Positions 5,640-9,154 of a stretch of 9,154 bases of DNA are shown here, in pieces. Under the pieces are notes generated by a model, which worked only from the letters and a program-made list of their open reading frames with translations, was not told where the DNA came from and did not search any database. Both the position numbers and the translations under genes were made by a program. This stretch comes from Mailhella sp. (GTDB lineage: Bacteria; Desulfobacterota; Desulfovibrionia; Desulfovibrionales; Desulfovibrionaceae): the NCBI GenBank assembly GCA_017411945.1, contig JAFQPD010000036.1, forward strand, positions 1 to 9,154, read 5' to 3'. Each line of letters begins with the position of its first letter. The first letter of the stretch is position 1.

Positions 5640-7109
5640 TTACATCACTTTCTTCAGTTCAGCCACGATCATGGAGGTCAGGGCGTTGATATCAACGGAG
5701 CCATGACCGCCGCAGCTGCCGCCGCAGGAGCAGGTGTGCTTGGGAGCGGCAGGGGCAGCGACAGGGGTATTGCCCAGGTCGTAAGCCACATAGCGGATGT
5801 TCAGAAGATGCATGGGGTTCACGTTGTCGGAGGTGGCGGAACCGCCGACGGCGCCGCAGCCCAGCGTGAAGGAGGGGAACAGGCCGGTGGAGAGGCCCAC
5901 GCCGCCATGAGTGGAGGGAGTGTTCACCACGATACGGGAAACGGGCTTCTTCAGGCCGAACTCACGGATGATGTCTTCATTGTGAGAGTGGATGGCGAGG
6001 GTGTGGCCGATGCCGCAGTTGTGGAGCAGGGAATGGCAGAGCTCGCAGGCTTCCTTCCAGTCGTTGACAACGTAGAAGCCGATGAGGGAGGTCAGCTTTT
6101 CCTTGGAGAAGGGGTACTTGGGGCCGACGCCGGGCTCATCGGAAACGAGCAGGCGGGTGCCTTCGGGGATGGTGATGCCGGCGATCTTGGCGACGGTCTG
6201 GGCATCACGGCCGACGATGGCGGGATTCATGGAGCCGTTGCCGCGTTCCATGATGGCCTTCACCTTGGCCAGGTTTTCGCCTTCGAGGAAGAAGCCGCCC
6301 TGAGCGATGACTTCGCGCTTGACGTCGGCAGCGATGACGGCGTCGCAGATGATGGACTGTTCGGAGGCGCAGATGGTGCCGTTGTCGAAAGTCTTGGAGG
6401 CGAAGATCTTAGCCACAGCGTCCTTGATGTCGGCGCTGCGTTCAATGTAGGCGGGCACGTTGCCGGCGCCCACGCCGAGGGCGGGAGTGCCGGAGCTGTA
6501 GGCAGCCTTCACCATGCCGGGGCCGCCGGTGGCAAGGATGAGGTCGGCGATCTTCATGAGCTCGGCGCTGCCTTCGATGGTAGGCACGCTCACGCAGCTC
6601 ACAAGGTCGGTGCTCACACCGCACTTGTGCAGGGCTTCCTTAATATACTGGACGGTAGCGGCGATGCACTTCTTGGCGGAAGGATGGGGGGTGAAGACCA
6701 CGGCGTTGCCGGACTTCAGGGAGATGAGAGACTTGTAGATGACAGTGGAGGTGGGGTTGGTGGAAGGCACGACACCGGCGATGACGCCGACAGGCACGGC
6801 CACCTTGAGCACCTTGTTGACCTTGTCTTCTTCAAGGATGCCGACGGTCTTCATGTCCTTGATGCAGGCATAGACCTCCTCTGCGGCGAGCAGGTTCTTG
6901 GTCTTCTTATCGGCGGTCTTGCCGTAGCCGGTCTCTTCGTGGGCCATCTGAGCCAGTTCTTCGGCATGAGCGATGCCGACTTCGGAAATGGCTTTGATGA
7001 CTGCATCGATGCGCTCCTGGCCGAGCTGAGAGTACTCAGCCTGAGCGGCGCGGGCGGCACGCACAAGGGAACGAGCTTCCTGTATGGACAGCAAATCCTT
7101 GTCTACCAT
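5640..7109 (-). CDS. CoA-acylating aldehyde dehydrogenase (EutE/PduP family) with C-terminal encapsulation tail
   Basis: The 489-residue enzyme oxidises an aldehyde with NAD+ and CoA to acyl-CoA inside the compartment. Family motifs are the nucleotide-binding segment GVIAGVVPSTNPTS (108-121), ATGGPGMVKAAYSSGTPA (193-210) with GVGAGNVPAYI after it, and the catalytic cysteine C247 in FDNGTICASEQSI. The dehydrogenase fold ends near residue 448. A linker (449-457) then leads to a Cys/Gly-rich patch with C460, C462 and C466 flanked by H458 and H469, and then an amphipathic helix VDINALTSMIVAELKKVM at the very end. A C-terminal location of the encapsulation helix is typical of glycyl-radical-type compartments rather than classical PduP, where it is N-terminal. 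The start lies four bases after the upstream stop, with GAGGAG overlapping that stop. Acetaldehyde is the likeliest substrate; propionaldehyde cannot be excluded. Confidence 0.95.
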   Translation of the reverse strand: MVDKDLLSIQEARSLVRAARAAQAEYSQLGQERIDAVIKAISEVGIAHAEELAQMAHEETGYGKTADKKTKNLLAAEEVYACIKDMKTVGILEEDKVNKVLKVAVPVGVIAGVVPSTNPTSTVIYKSLISLKSGNAVVFTPHPSAKKCIAATVQYIKEALHKCGVSTDLVSCVSVPTIEGSAELMKIADLILATGGPGMVKAAYSSGTPALGVGAGNVPAYIERSADIKDAVAKIFASKTFDNGTICASEQSIICDAVIAADVKREVIAQGGFFLEGENLAKVKAIMERGNGSMNPAIVGRDAQTVAKIAGITIPEGTRLLVSDEPGVGPKYPFSKEKLTSLIGFYVVNDWKEACELCHSLLHNCGIGHTLAIHSHNEDIIREFGLKKPVSRIVVNTPSTHGGVGLSTGLFPSFTLGCGAVGGSATSDNVNPMHLLNIRYVAYDLGNTPVAAPAAPKHTCSCGGSCGGHGSVDINALTSMIVAELKKVM

Positions 7110-7113
7110 TTAA

Positions 7114-7686
7114 CTACTCCTCTACTTTCCTGAACGCCTGCATGATGGCGGCTATCAGGGTTTTCTTGTCGGCCGACGCTATGGCTTCTTCAGACATGGA
7201 GATCCTGTCCATGCCCCAAGCCATCTGGCGCAGGCGATTCAGGCTCATTCTTTTCAGCCGCGCCTCGGCAGGAGCGGCATCGGCAGGAGAAGCCTCGGCC
7301 TCCTGCTTTTCAGAAACTTCTACTGCCCGCCCTAGTTCAGGCTCCTCGGCTTCACCCTCGCCTTCTTCGGCGGGAGCTTCAGCCTTTTCTTCCTGCTTCT
7401 TGCCCTTGTCGGGGTCAAGATTGATGATGAGAGCCAGTTCCGCATCGGGACGGGGGATGACATGTGCGCCGACCAGAGCATCGCCGGGGAAGCGCATAAC
7501 AGTGGCCTTGCCGGCCTCGACAGAAGCCTGCACGGCAGACACGCTGCCAGCCACGGTGATAGTCACGAGACCGGCATCGGCGTAGCTCTTTTCCAGCAGG
7601 CGCACGTCAGCGGCTTTGAGCATGGCGTCGGCGGCTTCAAGAGCCGGGACCAGCCCCAGAGTCTCCACAAGTCCAAGTGCCATCAT
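7114..7686 (-). CDS. BMC-H shell protein with acidic linker and C-terminal Rho_N/SAP-like tail
   Basis: The protein has 190 residues, twice the length of a plain BMC-H. Residues 3-90 are a BMC domain (ALGLVETLGLVPALEAADAM, then AHVIPRPDAE), divergent from the two short copies. Its pore loop reads YADAGL instead of IGGGL, so the pore has different chemistry. Residues 97-142 form a highly acidic, Ala/Pro/Glu-rich linker that is surely disordered. Residues 146-187 (KRMSLNRLRQMAWGMDRI, then KKTLIAAIMQAF) look like a small basic helical domain of the Rho_N/SAP type, which in other proteins binds nucleic acid. EutK is the known precedent for a BMC-H with a putative nucleic-acid-binding tail. It is the first gene of the operon. 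Two adjacent ATGs are possible starts; AGGAGG lies 10 or 13 bases before them, slightly far. Confidence 0.88.
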   Translation of the reverse strand: MMALGLVETLGLVPALEAADAMLKAADVRLLEKSYADAGLVTITVAGSVSAVQASVEAGKATVMRFPGDALVGAHVIPRPDAELALIINLDPDKGKKQEEKAEAPAEEGEGEAEEPELGRAVEVSEKQEAEASPADAAPAEARLKRMSLNRLRQMAWGMDRISMSEEAIASADKKTLIAAIMQAFRKVEE

Positions 7687-7866
7687 TTCCTAATTTCCTC
7701 CTCAGGTCAGTGCATGACCACCGTTGCCGGGAAGTCAAAGTTTGAGGATCAAAACCGGCTTCGACCGGGCTTCTGAAAGAGCATTTGCCCCTTCTGCGAG
7801 CCCCGCTCTGGCTCAGATCCAACTCTGTGCCATGGGAAAAGTACACAGAACAAACCTATTTACTTC

Positions 7867-7897
7867 ATGATATCCTTTCCCCAAAGGGGAAGGTCAA
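7867..7897 (-). promoter_or_regulatory. MerR-type promoter/operator driving the microcompartment operon
   Basis: On the minus strand the -35 box TTGACC (7897-7892) and the -10 box TATCAT (7872-7867) are separated by 19 bases, two more than the sigma-70 optimum. The spacer carries a dyad, CCTTCCCC then TTT then GGGGAAAG, reaching into the -35 box. An over-long spacer with a central dyad is the hallmark of promoters activated by MerR-family regulators through DNA distortion. The left half resembles the E. coli CueR site at copA (ACCTTCCCC) as I recall it. Transcription would begin near 7860, leaving a leader of about 174 bases before the first shell gene. Confidence 0.75.
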
Positions 7898-8091
7898 GAA
7901 CATTTTCCCCAAAAGGCCGCTGTAGGCAAAACCGCCACGCCATCCCACGAAATTGAGAAAGTGCGCACAGTTAGCAAAAAACTCCAACAATTGCAGTTTT
8001 GCATACCTTCCTGCATGGTCAGCCCTTCGCATGATGCCGACAGGCACCAAAACACCTGGCACCATGGCGTCACGATTTAAAAACTAACCAA

Positions 8092-8127
8092 TTTTTATCA
8101 TTATTACAACGTGTTTCATGATAAAAA
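8092..8127. repeat. AT-rich inverted repeat between the divergent promoters
   Basis: TTTTTATCAT (8092-8101) and ATGATAAAAA (8118-8127) are perfect ten-base complements separated by 16 bases. It is followed by A- and T-tracts. It could be a binding site for a dimeric regulator, a weak cruciform, or part of a curved UP-like region. It is not close enough to either -35 box to be a classical repressor site. Confidence 0.5.
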
Positions 8128-8170
8128 AAATTTCTTTTTTTCAGCATATGCCTTTTTGCACCATCTCCCC

Positions 8171-8201
8171 TTGACCTTCCCCTAGGGGTAAAGTTTATTC
8201 T
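8171..8201 (+). promoter_or_regulatory. MerR-type promoter/operator driving the transporter gene
   Basis: The -35 box TTGACC (8171-8176) and the -10 box TATTCT (8196-8201) are 19 bases apart. The spacer contains CCTTCCCC followed by TAGGGG and TAAAG, aligned without gaps to the leftward promoter. Both share TTGACCTTCCCCT, then GGG two bases on, then AAAG one base later, then TAT. Transcription would start near 8208, about 200 bases before the transporter start codon. The AT-rich tracts just upstream may act as an UP element. Confidence 0.75.
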
Positions 8202-8343
8202 GGGCACAATAATACCCTGCTCCTCGTTGTACTGGCCTAAAAATGCAGTGAATACGCGGAGCAAGCCGGGAACGGCTTCCAGCTTGGGCAAAAACTCCCA
8301 ACCATGACCCTAAGATGGAAATTTCAGGCCACCGCATGCAGGC

Positions 8344-8362
8344 TTCTCCCTAGGGGATACTT
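8344..8362. promoter_or_regulatory. Third, degenerate operator-like palindrome in the transporter leader
   Basis: CTTCTCCCTAGGGGATA resembles the spacer of the rightward promoter (CTTCCCCTAGGGGTAA) and shares CTAGGGG exactly, but lacks flanking -35 and -10 boxes at the right spacing. It could be an auxiliary regulator site or a relic, or chance. Confidence 0.3.
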
Positions 8363-8409
8363 GGTGCGCCCCGGCACTAACCTTCTTTCTTCCTTCCCAC
8401 GGAGGGCAT

Positions 8410-9154
8410 ATGGCACAGACTGCAGGAACGCCGAGCGCCGCCGCCATAGCGGCAAAAAACAAGCTGGCTTACGACTTCAGGAAAAAAGGCATCGTTACCG
8501 GCGTCCTTTCCGGGGCCATCTACGGCAACTACACGGCCTTCATGACTCTGGCCATGTCCGTGGGCATCTGGGCCAAGTGGTACGGCCCCGACGCAGGCTT
8601 TTCCGCCTTCGTGGTGATGTTCCTCCTCAGCGCTCTGGGCGCCGCCCTTACCGACACCTTCGGCGCCGTCTGGGCACTGCTTCAGGCCGGGCGCAGCGGC
8701 AAGCTGGTTGACCTCTGGCCCAGCATGCGCACCAAGCCCGGCGCGCTCCTCATGGCGGCGGCCATACTCGGCGGCCCCTTCGCCTCCACGGCCTATGTGG
8801 TCGGCCTGCAGCAGGCCGGCTCCATCGTGGTGCCCATCAGCGCGCTCTGCCCCGCCATCGGCGCCATCCTCGCCCGCATCTTCTTCAAGCAGAACCTCAC
8901 CCCGCGCATGATGCTCGGCATCATGATCTGCTTCTCGGCCAGTGCCCTCATCGGCATCTCCAGCATGGGCGGCAACGAGACCCACCCCAACATGATGCTC
9001 GGCCTCTTCTTCGGCTTCCTCGCCGCCCTCGGCTGGGGCCTTGAAGGCTGTGTGGGCGGCTATGCCTGCGCCATGATCGACACTGAGATCGGCATCACCA
9101 TCCGCGAAGTCACCAACGGCCTCTCCAACCTCTTCATCATGGTGCCCGTGCTCG
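8410..9154 (+). CDS. DMT/EamA-like membrane transporter, N-terminal 248 residues (runs off right edge)
   Basis: The product is a very hydrophobic membrane protein. After a polar N-terminus (1-26) I see membrane segments at about 27-52, 63-92, 109-133, 137-158, 166-186 and 195-222, with more expected beyond the edge. The segment GGPFASTAYVVGLQQAGSIVVP with PISALCPAIGAILA after it (positions 121-155) is the typical mid-domain of EamA-type drug/metabolite transporters, which have ten helices in two repeats. The start follows GGAGG by four bases. It is transcribed away from the microcompartment operon from a promoter with nearly the same operator, so it probably moves the pathway's substrate or a product. 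Substrate and direction of transport cannot be read from the sequence. Confidence 0.82.
   Translation, partial: MAQTAGTPSAAAIAAKNKLAYDFRKKGIVTGVLSGAIYGNYTAFMTLAMSVGIWAKWYGPDAGFSAFVVMFLLSALGAALTDTFGAVWALLQAGRSGKLVDLWPSMRTKPGALLMAAAILGGPFASTAYVVGLQQAGSIVVPISALCPAIGAILARIFFKQNLTPRMMLGIMICFSASALIGISSMGGNETHPNMMLGLFFGFLAALGWGLEGCVGGYACAMIDTEIGITIREVTNGLSNLFIMVPVL

Larger units (their letters stand above)
7687..8409. other. Divergent intergenic control region (723 bases)
   Basis: No credible gene is present; short open frames here lack family resemblance and overlap the promoters. From left to right it holds the operon leader (7687-7860) with small inverted repeats (for example 7824-7829 with 7844-7849, and 7798-7802 with 7810-7814), the leftward promoter (7867-7897), a 270-base middle section, an AT-rich block with A- and T-tracts (about 8075-8160) and the rightward promoter (8171-8201). 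The transporter leader follows (8208-8409) with two small hairpins (8263-8278 and 8284-8301) and one operator-like palindrome (8344-8362). The AT-rich block contrasts sharply with the GC-rich coding DNA on both sides and is probably curved or UP-element-like for the rightward promoter. Confidence 0.7.

Noticed and set aside
5703..7133. Plus-strand open frame of 476 codons opposite the aldehyde dehydrogenase
   Set aside because: It is a Gly/Ala/Asp/His-rich shadow caused by GC-ending codons on the other strand. It has no recognisable domain, and the minus strand encodes a complete enzyme with its catalytic motif.
7750..7775. Attenuator-like CCGG/CCGG stem followed by TTTT in the operon leader
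   Set aside because: The stem has only four base pairs and a short T-run, too weak to support a terminator call.
7920..7945. Possible sigma-54 promoter on the minus strand (TGGCGTGG then TTTTGC)
   Set aside because: The distance between the GG and GC elements is two bases too long, and such promoters do not tolerate altered spacing.
7865..8065. 66-codon minus-strand open frame in the control region
   Set aside because: It covers the leftward promoter, has no ribosome site or family likeness, and is unlikely to be expressed as protein.
8070..8291. 73-codon minus-strand open frame in the control region
   Set aside because: It spans the rightward promoter and the AT-rich block, and its composition looks random.
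8263..8360. Riboswitch in the transporter leader (guanidine, cobalamin or other)
   Set aside because: Small hairpins exist, but none of the conserved cores I know for these classes can be found.

Overview
The window holds most of a bacterial microcompartment (BMC) operon on the minus strand, plus a divergently transcribed transporter gene on the plus strand. GC content is high, codon use is strongly G/C-ending, and the gene set mixes Eut and Pdu components. Together these fit an anaerobic bacterium of the Desulfovibrio/Bilophila type (Desulfovibrionaceae). That assignment is an impression from composition and gene content, not a database result.

Minus-strand layout, in transcription order from right to left. 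A BMC-H shell protein with a long C-terminal extension (7686-7114) is followed by an acylating aldehyde dehydrogenase (7109-5640), a short BMC-H shell protein (5566-5282), a PduL phosphotransacylase (5196-4504) and the EutJ chaperone-like protein (4514-3687). Next come a PduM/Eut_hyp-like protein (3668-3063), a EutN/PduN pentamer (3053-2772), a PduT-like tandem-domain shell protein (2768-2220), an unassigned Cys-rich protein (2217-1777) and a second short BMC-H (1696-1409). The operon continues with an iron-type alcohol dehydrogenase (1279-173) and the first 36 codons of a PduS/RnfC-like flavoprotein that runs off the left edge (109-1). Ribosome binding sites precede nearly every start. Several gaps are only 2-9 bases, and pduL and eutJ overlap by 11 bases.

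The encoded core would handle an aldehyde, most likely acetaldehyde. The aldehyde dehydrogenase makes acyl-CoA and NADH, PduL converts acyl-CoA to acyl-phosphate and frees CoA, and the alcohol dehydrogenase regenerates NAD+ by reducing part of the aldehyde. PduS and PduT would add an electron route across the shell. The enzyme that makes the aldehyde is not in the window and probably lies beyond the left edge. A glycyl-radical lyase acting on choline, isethionate or a diol, or an ethanolamine ammonia-lyase, would fit.

The 723-base gap at 7687-8409 separates the operon from a DMT/EamA-like transporter gene (8410 to beyond the right edge). It contains two outward-facing promoters built on nearly the same sequence: a TTGACC -35 box, a 19-base spacer holding a CCTTCCCC/GGGG dyad, and a -10 box. 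This is the architecture of promoters activated by MerR-family regulators, so the transporter and the microcompartment are probably switched on together. No MerR gene is in the window. The other main oddities are stable hairpins without U-tracts in the longer intercistronic gaps, especially on both sides of the two short BMC-H genes, and Cys/Gly-rich segments placed just before putative C-terminal encapsulation helices in two cargo proteins.
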